64,000 bases of DNA from Lonicera japonica (GCA_021464415.1 CM038467.1:15269411-15333410); one strand, 5' to 3'. Counted from the first letter of the stretch, positions 34,986 to 47,123 are shown. Notes: a model not told the origin generated them from the letters alone. Numbers and translations are program-made.

Positions 34986-36050
34986 TGATTCTCCGTCTCT
35001 AGACTTTTGTGAATTTGAGAAAGAAAGACAAAGCTTATTAATACATAGCTCCGTTACCGTCAGAAATGGGATTTCAATACTTATTACTTGGCTTTTGGCC
35101 CGGTCTCCGCCCACGCGTTTTGACTTGAGTCTTATCCCATGTGCTAAATTTATTTTGCTATTTTAAAACGCAATATTATTTTTATGTTATTTACATATAG
35201 ACGCCGCTAAAAAAAATTTATTATTATATCTCATTTGGATTGGGATGAACAAACCTTTCACTTTAATTGGAGTTGTTGAGAAGGGTTAAATGGCAAATTC
35301 GCAATGGGTCGGTTTGGATTGGTTTGTGTTGTGTTTGTATTGATTTTATTCACGTTTTTAATTTAAATGACCCCTTTTTTTATTTAGTATTATCATATTT
35401 TGAATATTATCATTTAAGATTTTAACGAATTACTTATTATTACACATTAAGTATATATAAAATAAAAAATAAGTTTGTAAACTCACTTTGAATTAACAAA
35501 TATGTATGTAATATGTATACAAATTATACACATATGTATTAAAAATATGCATATATACATAATATTATACAACTATATATGTTATTAACTGGTTCTAACT
35601 GTTAATATCGTATTAACTAATATTAATTAACCCTACCCATTAATATATTGTGTTTTATTTGATCAACACCAATACGACTCATAAATACTATTAATATTTC
35701 ACCTATTAACTTAAGATTTTGTGTCATGTTATCACGTTAAGAGTGTTATTTGATAAATCCTCTCCGTGTGCGATATGTGCTTATGTAATTTAAAGAAAAA
35801 ATTTTAACAATGATAATAGATGATTCAATGATCAAACATGCACTTACATTGCCTAAGGTTGAAGGTTTGATTTTTGTTGAAGTAATTTTTTTGTGGAAAA
35901 AAATTTGTAGGAGTAAAATTGAAATTTGTTATTGTAAAATTCAAAATCAAAATAGGACAAGAGGTTGAAATAGGACTGTACTTTATAATAATACAATATA
36001 AATTATTTTTGTTAGTTCAATTTAATAAAATTGTGAGACTGTACATTTAA
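34986..36050. other. Annexin promoter side and AT-rich intergenic DNA
   Basis: The first 100-150 bases upstream of the start codon are the annexin leader and proximal promoter. I see no convincing TATA box. A stretch near 35.82-35.88 kb (GATTCAATGATCAAACATGC, then GGTTGAAGGTTTGATT) may be a very decayed SINE head. No exon recognised. Confidence 0.45.
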
Positions 36051-36369
36051 GTCTCGTTTGATTCACATATTCGAGCACTCATAAAAGGAAAGTCTTTACT
36101 TTCCTTTGTTTGGTAAGTATAATTTCGGAAATACTTTCCTGTCAGAGAGGAAAGTAGGAGGTAAAGTTATTCCTCTCAAAGCCTATGGTGTTGATTTTTC
36201 TTAGTGATTTTCTAGTATTTATTACAAAAAATTTGGACAACAATAAACTTACCTAAATACTTTTTATGCTTTAGTAAATATAAAAAAGAAAACTTGACAG
36301 AAAATTTAGTTTTTCACTTTTATGAAAAGATAAGAGAACTAATTTCTCTTGCGTAAACCAAACGAGATC
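36051..36369. mobile_element. Tourist-type MITE, 319 bp
   Basis: Flanked by TAA at 36048-36050 and 36370-36372. The left terminus GTCTCGTTTGATTCACA and the right terminus (inverted) GATCTCGTTTGGTTTACG are inverted repeats with one indel. The interior is non-coding, with internal AGGAAAGT-type inverted motifs. Size, ends and target duplication fit PIF/Harbinger Tourist MITEs. Confidence 0.7.
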
Positions 36370-37324
36370 TAAGTGTGTTGTTTTTTCAAATTTTATTTAT
36401 TTTATCTAATTCATTACTCGTACCATGTGACCTTAATTATATGAAAAAATTGTGAAAAGATAAAATATGGGTCGTCTAAGAAATACTGCTTTAAATGAGT
36501 TCACATGTGTCCCTCTAAGTCTCGGGACTTATTCTTTTGGATATAGTCTTTGAACCATTCAAATTATTGCTTCTATTAAGTTTAGTAGGTATAGAATTGA
36601 AATTTTCTTTCCAGATTGACCTTTAGCATAAATGTAGCACAATACATGCACAATTTTTTTTTTCTTGGACAGTCAAATATATTTGGTAAAGAAAACCAGC
36701 GTCCAAAATTGCTGAACAGCATCAATCAGCATCCACCATCGCACATGGATTACTTTTTCTTTTTTGTAAGGTATAGATTTCTTGAACGATGATAGTGATA
36801 TAAAACTGCGAGGGACCCCACAACAGTAAATGTGTTTTATGGTGGGCCTCAATGTGAACAATTGAATACATCATCCAAACAAGCCGATCAGCTCGTTGCT
36901 CTTCTTTTGCTTTACGCGTGGAGTGGAGTGTAGTGGAGTGCGTGTGGATCCAAACCACTAACCCCAATCAATCATCTTCATTGCTCCCTTGATTTTAATT
37001 GATTTGAATAAGGATAAGTTTTCATTTTATTTTTTAATCAAGAATCCGTTCGCTAACCACGTAAAAAAAATATATTTAAAAGTATTTAATTTGGTAAAAG
37101 TTGAAAAATAAGTTTAGATATATAATAAGATACTCTTTATTTTATATTCATTTTATGAGTAAATATCTTTCATTTTTTATAATTTTTTGGGAAATTTTTT
37201 TCTTAAATAAGAAGACGTGTAATCAAATCACATGTCTTAACTTATTTTCTAACTCCTCGTAAAAATTAACTGTTTTTATTTTCATTTTTTATGTTATTAT
37301 CAAATATCTCCTAAAAATTTAAAC

Positions 37325-37640
37325 AATAACTCAATGGTTTAGCCTACATTCAGTTTGATTAAAAGAACATCAAAATCTTGGTCAACGCGTAATTTTTTTT
37401 ATAAAAAAAGAAGAATTTAAGGATGGGTATATATAACACAGCTTGATAGCTGTCGAATTACATGTTGGTTTTATAATATTAAATTATATAACGTACACAA
37501 AAACTAAACGTCTAATTTTTTTGCTGTAGTTGAACTAATTTCCTTATTTTTGAAAGCAAGCTATTGTAGTATATTTTTGTCAATGTGTTACAGATCATAT
37601 AATATATTCTAGATATGTTAACATATAGCAATTGATATAT
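37325..37640 (+). mobile_element. SINE (copy 1 of a two-copy tRNA-derived family)
   Basis: TAACTCAATGGTTTAGCC is an A-box-like head; the B box is decayed. The body matches the copy at 48.79-49.11 kb over about 300 bp, including TTATAATATTA, TGTAGT-GAACTAATTT and ATATATTCTAGATATGT blocks in the same order. The shared head type and collinear body define a SINE family. Confidence 0.65.
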
Positions 37641-37859
37641 TACAGATTTTTGTTTTATTTTAGTACATAGGACTTCATTAAGATTTCGTTTAGCGCCTTG
37701 ACTTTTAAGAGGCCTATATTAATCTTTTTCTAGGGGTATTTTTTACAAATATAAAAAATTTGATATATACAAGTTGTGCGTATAATGATTGACCTTTTAT
37801 CAACGCAAAATATTTCTCAATATTTTAGTGATGAAAATTCAGTATTATGAGGTTCGTAT

Positions 37860-38416
37860 ACGGTTGATCCATACTGTGTGAGCCAAAAATTTTGGGTCTC
37901 CTCACTAGAGATATACTTCGCACAAAAAAGGAGACTAGGATTTAGTTTTTAGGTAAGTTCTTCCGATAACATTTATACTATTCTAATACTATATCCTCAT
38001 TTGTTGTGTGCATGTTGGTATATTGACTCAAAAGCAACGAACTAGAGTATGTTACAAATAAGCTACCAACTTTTTCTCTCTAGAACTTATTACCTAAAAT
38101 TCAGGAACCTTGTTTGCTGGTAAACTTAAGTACTATTATAACACTTTACAAATATCTTGTCCTTTCTTCAGGACCACGTTATCCATACATGAGTACTGAA
38201 CTACCAATGCGTCAACACGACCATCTCGACTTTTGGATGACCATTTCGGCCAACATGGACCATCTCAGTTGCGATAGGCCATCTCGACATATTGGTCATA
38301 CGATAATCAAGTGGGCTAGACTCATTATAGATTTGGTTTGTGGTAGTTTAGGGCCTTCTATCTTCGGCCCAAGGTAATTTTTAGCCCAAGAAATATTATT
38401 TTATTTTTGGGCCCTT
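37860..38416 (+). repeat. Possible LTR-like repeat, 5' copy
   Basis: Four landmarks occur here and again at 41.23-41.91 kb in the same order: GCCAAAAATTTTGGGTC (37882), AAGCTACCAACTTTTTCTCT (about 38059), CGACCATCTCGAC (about 38218), CCATTTCGGCCAA. A final TTATTTTTGGGCCC-type block follows. The two copies are diverged direct repeats about 3.4 kb apart. Terminal TG/CA and target duplication could not be fixed. Confidence 0.4.
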
Positions 38417-39942
38417 TCACGTACCCTACATATATATATATATATATATATACACGTGTGTGTGTAAAGTATATCAGGAAATTATTTCTTTGTTATTCAC
38501 CCAAAAAAAAAACATATCAAGAAATTTGAGAAAGTAAAAAAGAAAGAAAAAAATTTAACACCTGATCATATTAACAATAAGCAATAGTTAAGGGTGACAT
38601 TGAAGATTTAAGAACGAAAATATAAAGAAAAAAATAAGAATGAAAGTTCACTTGTATTTTGAATTGAACTTAGGTTAAATGGAGTTTAGGAATTTTGTTA
38701 AAAAGTACGTAGCTGTCAAAAAAACGTAATAGTCAGTCTTAATGATAATATTAATCATTTATTAAATTAAGCATAGGCTCTATTTGACACAAGTGAATAA
38801 AATGCATTCGAGGTTTGAATTACAGGATGAGGAAGGGATGGGGTGCCTTAGTTCGAACTAGAGACATCTTAAAAAATTAAGGGCCTTGTTATAGCGGGGT
38901 TCTAAGCGACTGCCTGAACGACATATAACGTGTAGCCTTGATTTCATTAAACATTCTAAAAGTTGAGAATGGGCTACATTGGTTTTATAAATATGTGAAA
39001 TTAAACGTGATTGTCGAATTGGTGTAGGTTGAATTTAGTTAAAACTTGACTCACCCCGACGTCTTATAATGATATAATATTATAAGGGTATTTAAAAAAT
39101 ATATACATTAGGACTAGGTGGAATTTAGTTAAACAGTTAAATTTATGTGAACTTAAACCTGACTCGAACCTATGCCAGCTTTTAGTTTTGAAATCTAAAT
39201 TGTTCTTAAAAAAGGTCACTACAAACCTAACTCGTTAGGGAATTAATTAACATCGCCAAAAATATGTAGCAAAATTCTTTTCTTTTCTTTTTTTTAAAAT
39301 AAGAATATAATATCATTAATAATAGAATTTGAACATTAAAACAAGAATAAAGTAATGCTTTGAAGAACTTACAAATGTTGAGAAGACATAAACCACATCA
39401 ATCATAGGTCTTACGATACAAGAAAAATCTTTAAAAAGTGGGGGGATATCAAAGATAAATACCTATATGACAAGCCCTAGATCATAAAAAGACAACCAAA
39501 AGAAGCCTTCTAAAAAGAATCTTCATCTAAGCAGAAATGACATCGAACAAAAGTATGAATTTTCATAAATTTGAATTAGATCTCCACCTAAAGAAGTAGA
39601 TCTACTCATCTCTACTCTTATCCATGTTACTCGAGACAAATCTCCATATCCAATAGGAAGAATGACAAAAATACCTATAAAAAGATAGACAAAAACCTCA
39701 TAAATTTAATAAAATGTCCAAATACCCTCAAATGTAGAAGTATTATTGTATATAGTATAAAACTATAACGAAAATTGGGTTCCTCCCCTCCTCCCCCTAT
39801 GGAATAAGAAGGGGAGAAGATAATGCACAAGAAGAGAGATCACAAGTAGCTAAATTTTATTTTTTCTACTAGTTGGAAGCATAAAATTTAAATTAATATA
39901 AAAAAAACCGTTAAAGATATAATGTAGGATGTTGGATATAAT
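38417..39942. other. AT-rich interval between the LTR-like repeats
   Basis: Begins with an (AT)n/(GT)n microsatellite (38431-38465). No gag, pol or other coding remnant was recognised. If the flanking repeats are LTRs, this would be part of a non-autonomous element interior. Confidence 0.4.
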
Positions 39943-40925
39943 CAGTGTTCTAAAAATCGCGCCTAGGCGGCGACTAGGCGGAAATCGGTGGTCTCCCGCC
40001 CGGCCTAGGGCTGATCGTTTGTCCTTAGGCGCTAGGGTGATTAAGCGTCGATTAGGCGCCGATTTTTGGGCTAAGCGCCGATTTTTGGGTGTCGGAGAGA
40101 CGATCGGAATTTCTTGGAGGAAGAGAGACGACCGGAGTAGAGGGGGATGGAGTGACAGTGACGACCGGAGAGACGGAGGGAGAGTGACGACCAGAGAGAT
40201 GGAGGGAGAGTGACGACTAGAGGGATGAAGGAGAGTGCATACCGGAGGGATGGAGGGAGAGTGAAGACCGGAGGGATGGAGGGAGAGTGACGACTGGAGT
40301 AATGAAGGATGGAGCGAGAGTGACGATCGAAGACGGGAGAGCGTTTGAGCGGCGTAGAAGCATAGAAAGGAATGGGATGAGTTAGGGTTTGTTACAATTA
40401 ATAATAATAAAAAGTTAAAAAAAAAATAGAAAAGAATAAAAAAGGTAAAAAGGTGCAAGTGTTACGTTAACCAATTTGCCTTTTCAGCTTTTTACTCCAG
40501 TAGATTTGTTATTTTTATTTATTTTATTTTATTTTTAAATTAATAATATAAATAATATTGTTATATAACTTATATTATTTAATTCTGTTAGTATTTAACA
40601 TTGTTATATAACTTATATTATTTAATATTGTTAATATTTATTATTTAATATTTAGTAACCTAGTATTGTTATATGTTATTCACTTATTCTTATTTATGTA
40701 AAAAATTAGTTGTGCCATTTATTTTGTATTTATCATAACTTTTGGTTTTAAAACATTGAGATGGAGATGTTAATTTGAAAGGTATATTATGTTTTATTAG
40801 TATTATGTTATTTAAAATAATATTTTTAATAAAAAAATGTTTGACCGATTAATCCCCGATTAATCCTCTAGGCGCTAGGCCCCCCCTCGCCGACCTAGGA
40901 GCGCCTAGCGATTTTTAGAACATTG
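39943..40925. mobile_element. Non-autonomous hAT-type element with TAGGCG subterminal repeats
   Basis: A perfect 8-bp target duplication GATATAAT flanks it (39935-39942 and 40926-40933). The left end CAGTGTTCTAAAAATCGC and the right end GCGATTTTTAGAACATTG are inverted repeats with one mismatch. Subterminal zones carry repeated TAGGCG and GGCGCC-type motifs, analogous to the GAGGCG zones of the element at 4.94 kb. Inside, about 40125-40330, is a GA-rich minisatellite (GACCGGAGGGATGGAGGGAG unit, about 30 bp). No transposase. Confidence 0.92.
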
Positions 40926-41229
40926 GATATAATAAAATGGAGTTGTTTTGTGAAAAGCAAAAAATAAAGAAATAATTAAAGAAAACAAATAGGCAAACTG
41001 TGTATAAATCCGTCATGTAATTTTATTTCATTATTAAACTGTGAAGGGAAAAGGCTCTGCCGGTTGCAATTTTTCATTTTTTTTTTAATATTATTTTGTT
41101 AACTAATCATTTTTTTATTTTATTTTATAAAAAAACCAAAAACATAAATGTTAATAAAGAAATAATTTGATCGTTGGAAGCATAAAAATCCCTCCAAATT
41201 ACTAGGTAGTTGAATGATAAAAAAGTATC

Positions 41230-41912
41230 ACTATATACAAAGTCTGGGTGACCAAAAATTTGGACTCGCTTACAATGAAAAGCTTTTAGTAAAATCGATT
41301 TTATGAAGAATAAAAGAGATGGTGAACAACAGATTTTTTGCTTATAGCTAGGTTCCTCCAAGGATTTTCATATCGTATTACATTCTCCTTCTGTGTGTGT
41401 TATTGTATTAACTACATAACAACAATTGAAGAAGATATAAGCTACCATCTATTTCTCTCTATTATCTATTACTTCAAATTCAATATCACCTTTTTATGAG
41501 CTTTCCCCTTCATATGTATATAACTAAGGTTATAGTTTAGGGTAAACATTACTAAAAAAACTATAAATGGCAAAACTTGAGCACGCTCTAACATTTTGCA
41601 GGTAGGTAATTCTTATCCATAATTAATTAACTTCACAGTTTACAGTTGTTTTTATCTTATTGGTTATGACGACCATCTCAACGTTTGTATTCCCATTTCG
41701 GTTAATACATGTGTTTTATCTTCATCGGTGAAACGACCACATCGGCATCTTCAGCAATCCTATTGATCTAATTGTATTCGACAATTTTAGCTCTACTCAA
41801 CTGTAAGGCCCGGGCCATTTCGCTCTAGGCCTTGTCCTTTTCTCTTCAATCTTTAATGGGTTTCACTTGATTCTTCATGCCTAAATTAAATTGTTATTTT
41901 GGGCTCTCTTAA
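41230..41912 (+). repeat. Possible LTR-like repeat, 3' copy
   Basis: Diverged direct repeat of 37.86-38.42 kb. Shared blocks are ACCAAAAATTTGGAC (41251), AAGCTACCATCTATTTCTCT (about 41439), GACGACCATCTCAACG (about 41666), CCCATTTCGGTTAATACATG (about 41691), and a closing TTGTTATTTTGGGCTC. See the 5' copy for limits. Confidence 0.4.
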
Positions 41913-42794
41913 ATAGTAATTAAATTGGTTGGAAAATAAAATCAAATAAATGTATTAAATGAATATATATATATATAAAAATAAAAGTAGATTTGGGATA
42001 GATTTTAAACACTTTCCTAACTAGTGTTGACTTAAAGCATTTATAACGGTCTTGTAATTTTTTTTTTGTGTAAAATTTATTCAATTTATAAAAAATTTGG
42101 TCTTCAGCACGATTTTAAAAGTTTGTTTTATGTAAAATTAAATGTATGAAATGCATCCCTCTCCTTATATTTTTGAATATAAAATAATAATTAATGGTAT
42201 TAGTATATTAGTGGTTTTAACGAATGGCATTCTATTTTTAGACTTAGTTTAAAGGACAAGTTGTTAATAAATGATAAATTGGCGTTATTTTAATTACTTA
42301 TTAATTATTTCATTAAATTGCTTTTTTTACTTTTTTGTCCTTACGTATTTTTACATGTTATCTCGATTGTTTGTCCATATGTAATTAATTTGAATTCAAA
42401 GTGGTTTTGGATTTGATTTCTAACAACTTTTGGGAGATAGAGATAAACATTTTTAATCGATAACAAATCTCATTAACAACTAATCTTCAGCTTAATCCTA
42501 TCTGCTTTCTCCATCACCACCCTTACTCTAAATTAGCTTAATCTTTATGTTGTAACTACAACGAGATCAGGATACATTACTGCTCTATTAGTGGTGAGAT
42601 ACCTAGGTGGTGGTAGTATTGTTGTTAAGTAATAATAATCTTGATGCCATGCAGTTTAAAGGAGAGACCAAAAGGCAAGGCGAGCAGTTGAAAATGAAGA
42701 TAATGTTTGATGAAGTAACGTTAAAGGGAAGCGACTGGTTTAGCCAGAGGCCCTCACTGACCGGCATGTCTTAGGTGACACACATGCCATTGAG
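41913..42794. other. Repeat-rich interval before the gene fragments
   Basis: Near 42.03 kb a sequence (AAAGCATTTATAACGGTC then TTTTTTGTGTAAAATTTA) resembles the end of the MITE family at 44.5 kb. At about 42.70-42.79 kb, read on the minus strand, GTAGCTCAATGGCATGTGTG looks like a tRNA A box and may be a SINE head ending at the receptor-like fragment. No exon recognised. Confidence 0.4.
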
Positions 42795-42932
42795 CTACGA
42801 TGATGATTCAATCACCAGTCTTTGAGAGGAAGGCATGGTGTTGATGACTCGATAAGAACTTCCATTAAGTTCATTGAAGTAGAGTTTTTGAAAGTTTGGA
42901 TCACATCGAAGAGAATAGTCGGGATCACCACC
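42795..42932 (-). pseudogene. Fragment of a wall-associated receptor kinase-like (GUB_WAK) ectodomain
   Basis: The minus strand encodes GGDPDYSLRCDPNFQKLYFN followed by ELNGSSYRVINTMPSSQRLV and a stop. It matches the cysteine-rich galacturonan-binding (GUB_WAK) domain of WAK-like kinases of the WAKL15/WAKL20 type, where CGDPxYxLRCD and LNGSSY...QRLV are typical. The usual leading Cys reads Gly. The upstream part of the domain appears shifted out of frame, and nothing of the transmembrane or kinase regions is found nearby. It is an isolated piece of about 45 residues ending at an apparent SINE-like sequence. It was probably copied or left by a transposon. Confidence 0.55.
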
Positions 42933-43267
42933 TACAATGAGCAAATGCCAAATCCAATTCTCCGCAAAAAAAGATAGAGAGACAGACATGGAGGAAATGG
43001 GAGAAGATGGTCGTATTTCACTGTTAAACTAAATCTTATATAAACCCCCTAAACTATTAGCACTTTGCGTAATTACCTCACTCATTTTTTATGTGCAATG
43101 AAGTTGTATCATATATTTTTTTAATGTTTAATTCTGCCAATGTAATCATTCTTCTTATAATTTTTCCTTGAAACAGCTTAATCTTCTTGGCCCAAATTAA
43201 AGATTTTGCCAATAAAATTCACGGGTCTTATACTAAAGGGAAGACGGATAATTCTGCTTACTGCTAG

Positions 43268-43396
43268 TGTGAGTTCTTGAAAACTTATAGATCCCTCAGT
43301 TTTCTCAATGTCCACGATGCTGGCCACATGGTTCCGATGGATCAGCTTAAAGCAGTAATAGAGATGCTCAAAAGATGGATGGAGGATTTCTGGTAG
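43268..43396 (+). pseudogene. C-terminal fragment of a serine carboxypeptidase-like protein
   Basis: The plus strand reads FLKTYRSLSFLNVHDAGHMV then PMDQLKAVIEMLKRWMEDFW and a stop at the natural C-terminus. It matches the end of plant serine carboxypeptidases (SCPL), including the VHDAGHMVPMDQ motif that holds the catalytic His. A stop codon (43265-43267) closes the frame just upstream. The Ser and Asp catalytic regions and earlier exons are absent. About 42 residues survive in frame. It lies only 340 bp from the receptor-kinase fragment, on the opposite strand. Confidence 0.8.
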
Positions 43397-43770
43397 AACA
43401 TCACTACTTATAAATTTAATATGTCTACTTGAAAATTAAAAAAATATGCCTTAATATGTCTATTAAAAAATTAATTATAAGTACGCAATTTAATATGTCT
43501 ATAAAAAAATACTTAGTTTTTATTGTAAACATTTTTTGTAACATATTATTTTGTAGGCATATTAATCTGTAAGCATTTTTTTATCCTTGTTAATTTTGCA
43601 AGCATATTAATTAACAATTACAACATTTTATTTTGTTGGCATTTTTCTAACAATATTATTTTTTAGGCATATTAATTTGTATGCATTTTTTTATCCTTTA
43701 ATTTTGTAGGCATATTAAATAACAACTACAACACTTTATTTTGTAGACATTTTTTAAGGACTCAGATAGA
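43397..43770. repeat. Tandem and inverted AT-rich repeat, period about 110 bp
   Basis: ACATATTATTTTGTAGGCAT (43541) recurs as CAATATTATTTTTTAGGCAT (43651), each followed by TATTAAT and a GCATTTTTTTATCCTT block, then ACAACATTTTATTTTGT-like sequence. To the left, TAATATGTCTA and ATATGCC motifs give a partly inverted arm. The whole could fold into a long AT-rich hairpin. Confidence 0.6.
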
Positions 43771-44219
43771 TGAAGTATTGAATATTGTTTTATCATTGGT
43801 CTGAAGCGAAGTATCTAAGTTGATAAGTTTTTAATTGTTTATTTATGTAGTTGACTTTATTGCTTTAAATTTTGAAAACTCCACATTTTTGGAAATTTAA
43901 AGTTTCTGAGTTTGTATTTTTTAAAATTTGTTTTTCATTTGACTTTTTTGAATTATTGTTATGTTTGTCTTTATTTGAATTTTTGTTATCTATTTTTGAA
44001 TTTATTTGAATTTATTATCATCAACTTAATTACGTAATTAATTTTATATTTAGTTTTGGGTATTTATCTATAAAAAGGGTACTTTTGGAATTCAATGTAA
44101 TTAATTAAAATAATTAAATATTTTGTATTTTGTCCTTAATTAAAAAGTTGTCCTTCAAACTAATCTCCTAAAAAGAGTGTCCTTTATTATAAAGAGAGTT
44201 TGACATTTGTCCTTTAAAA

Positions 44220-45006
44220 AAAAGCCCCATTTTTTAATAAAACTTTAAAAAGTAATTATTTTTAATACAAATAATGGATTTCAATAAAAAATACAAAATG
44301 GAAATCTAATTATCATTGCATATAAAACAAGATTCATTGTGATTATAAAAATTTGTATAAAAAAATTTAACAAAAAAATATGAAAAACTACATGCAGCAT
44401 ATTGTTGGCATCTAATTGGTTATTTCAAATTTCAAGTAGGAGATTACAAAGTTTTTATTGGAGCATATTTTTTTTTCAAGTTCCAAGTTTTGTATAAATA
44501 GAAGTTGACACATAGGATTTAGAGCATTTCCAATAGAAATCTATATCTTTTTTTTGTGTAAAATTTACACAATTTGTAATTTTTATTGTCTCCATTAGTC
44601 TTTTAAATTAAAAGTATGTTTGAAATGGTTATGTAATATACACTATCATTTTACAATGTCACGTCACTTTTCTCTCTCTTAAAATATAAAATATGAATTT
44701 TAATACAAACTATATATTTGAAATCTACTCATCAATATATACAAATTAAGATCAATTGTGACTATAAAATTATTTATAGAAAAATAATAATTTGTTTAAA
44801 TTTATAGTTAACAAGTGTTATAATCTTATTAGTTATTTCAAAATTTACACAAAACCTTACAAAAGTACTATTGGGGCATTTTTTTTGAAGTATTCAAGTT
44901 TTTTGTAAAAATACATTAACACGTATGATTTACAAGATTATTTTTCTACAACCATTAGAGATACCCTTACACTTCAACTTTTACACAACGGTTGGAGATT
45001 CTCTTA
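44220..45006. mobile_element. Two tandem copies of a GAGCATTTCCAATAG-type MITE
   Basis: The second copy runs from AGAGCATTTCCAATAGAAAT (about 44520) to the inverted terminus ACGGTTGGAGATTCTCT (about 45004). The preceding stretch (about 44220-44520) matches its right half: GAAATCTAATTATCATTG versus GAAATCTACTCATCAATA, GTTATTTCAAATTT versus GTTATTTCAAAATT, and ATTGGAGCAT versus ATTGGGGCAT. Terminal sequences of this kind are frequent in plant MITEs. Target duplications were not determined. Confidence 0.5.
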
Positions 45007-47037
45007 ATATATAAACCATATACAATTCAAATTACCAATATGCTATAACAAGTCATCGGATAAAAACATAAACATAAACATTCAACAATAAATCTTAATC
45101 ACAAAACATAAACTTTCAATAATAGATCTTAATGACAACTTGAGAATATCTTTAAATTCTTTCTGCATTACAAATCCATTTGGTTGTCCTTCAATTTACA
45201 AATTAGACAATTTAAAATCATGTAATTTATAAATTATCTAATTTTAGCGTTTAATTGTGAGAATGAACTAGTATATATAAAGTCATAAACTTTGGTTAAT
45301 ACCTAATACATTAAATAAAAAACTTAGAAATATAGTTAAAATTACATAACTCATAACTATCATATAAGTTCATTAGAAAAAACCACATCACAACTTTTTA
45401 TTAAAATTAAACAATTACAAATAAAGTAATTTACGCAATCAAACAAGCGATTACACATCCTTTATTTTGTTTGTTATAAATTTTATTTTTTAACAACTAA
45501 ACAAGAGTCTATCCATGCAATTTGGTTTAAGCTAAATAATTTCACAGATTCCCTAAAAAAATTAAAATGAAATTCTCAAATATTTTGTCAATTGTTCATT
45601 TATACTTCCGGTCCATTTGGATTAAAGGAATAAAAAGGAAAGAAAGTGAAAAAAAGAAAAGAAAAAGAAGAATCAAATTTCACTAATTTAAATAAACTTA
45701 TGAAAGGGGTGAAAATGACACGGAGAGAATGAGAAGGAATGTGAATTCCTTTTATTCTTTTATTTTAATTTGTTCCAATATTGAAAGAATTGGGTAGATT
45801 TTTTTTAATTAATTATCCTAATAACATGTTAAATCACATTTATTTTGTTCGTTTCTTCTTCCTCTTTACATAAAATATATTTTCATTCCATTATTTTTTA
45901 TTTTAAACTATCCAAACCATAAAATTAACTCTTTCATGTTCATTCTATTTCATTTGTTCCCGTCTGAATTAACCATTTCTTTTCTAGGGCAACTTATTTT
46001 TGTGTTGATTTAGCACAAAAATAGAGTCATTTTCACACTATATTTTTTTCAACTCCAACCACAACACTAAACATAACACAAAAAAGTATATTCTCTCAAA
46101 AAATAGAATATTCTCTTTATCATTATATTATTTGATCGAATCATACAAATTATTATATTGTACTAATTATTTTATTATAGATATTATTATTAATTAACTT
46201 ATAATAATTTTAAAAAATATAATTTTAAAAAATTAAAAATGACTAAATTAACATAACATATTTATTATGGAAATAAACATTACATTACTGGAAAAAAAAC
46301 ATTACATTTAATTTTAAAAAATTACACAAAATTAAAATTCAGAATTCCTCTATGTTGTATGTTTTTGGCTTTCTGTTAGCTTGTTTGATTTAGCTATACG
46401 TTGTATTATTTTCGGCTTTGCGTTAGTATACTTCATTTTAGTTCTATGTTGCATTATTTCAGCTCTGTGTTAAGTGTGTTTTATTTTAATGTACATTTAA
46501 ACTTATGAATTTTAAATGTTATATACATTTTTTTTCTTATTATTATATATTAAAAATATTAATTACAATAAAGTATACATAAATTAAATTAGAATAAATT
46601 AAATTTTTCAATAAAACAAATTATTAATATTACTAATTAAAAAAATAAACTAAAAAATTTAAATTAAAAATATAAAAATAACCTAATTAATATTAAAAAG
46701 TAAATAACATTTAAAATAAAAAAAATAATAATAGAAAAAGGGAGTGAAATGCCGTCCATCTACATTGACATACCAAATTTAATGTGTCACGACACCAAAT
46801 TTACTACTAAAAATATCGTTCGATTGGAGTAAAATAAAGAAATGCACGTGCACTAAATACAGTGGATGGTGTTGGGTTGGAGTCGGTCTCAACCTCCCTT
46901 GGATCCAAATGGACCGTACAAGTATATTGTTCTTGAGCTTATTTATCCTCCTCCTCTTTCTCGCTAAGCAATTTTTGCAATTTAGGGTTTGGAGATGCTC
47001 CATGTGACTTCCAAAGTGGTTGCAAATCTCGATCATT
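45007..47037. other. AT-rich intergenic DNA upstream of the mTERF gene
   Basis: No exon recognised. At about 45.6-45.98 kb, purine-rich GGAATAAAAAGGAAAG and inverted TTCATTTGTTCCCG-type sequences suggest another decayed MITE. The last 150 bases are the mTERF 5' flank, with several upstream ATGs. Confidence 0.45.
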
Positions 47038-47123
47038 ATGCATACAGACACCATGGGTCAATCGCGAGGAGCTAAAAGTTTAATAGGTTGGTGATTTCTG
47101 CTAAAAATTCTTTACTTGCAATT

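Noticed and set aside
39850..40458. 202-codon open frame on the minus strand
   Set aside because: It is created by a GA-rich minisatellite inside a hAT-type element and consists of repeated LSLHPS-like peptides.
47088..47123. A longer mTERF frame starting at 47088
   Set aside because: That codon is TTG; the first in-frame ATG is at 47124, and the 12 extra residues have no support.
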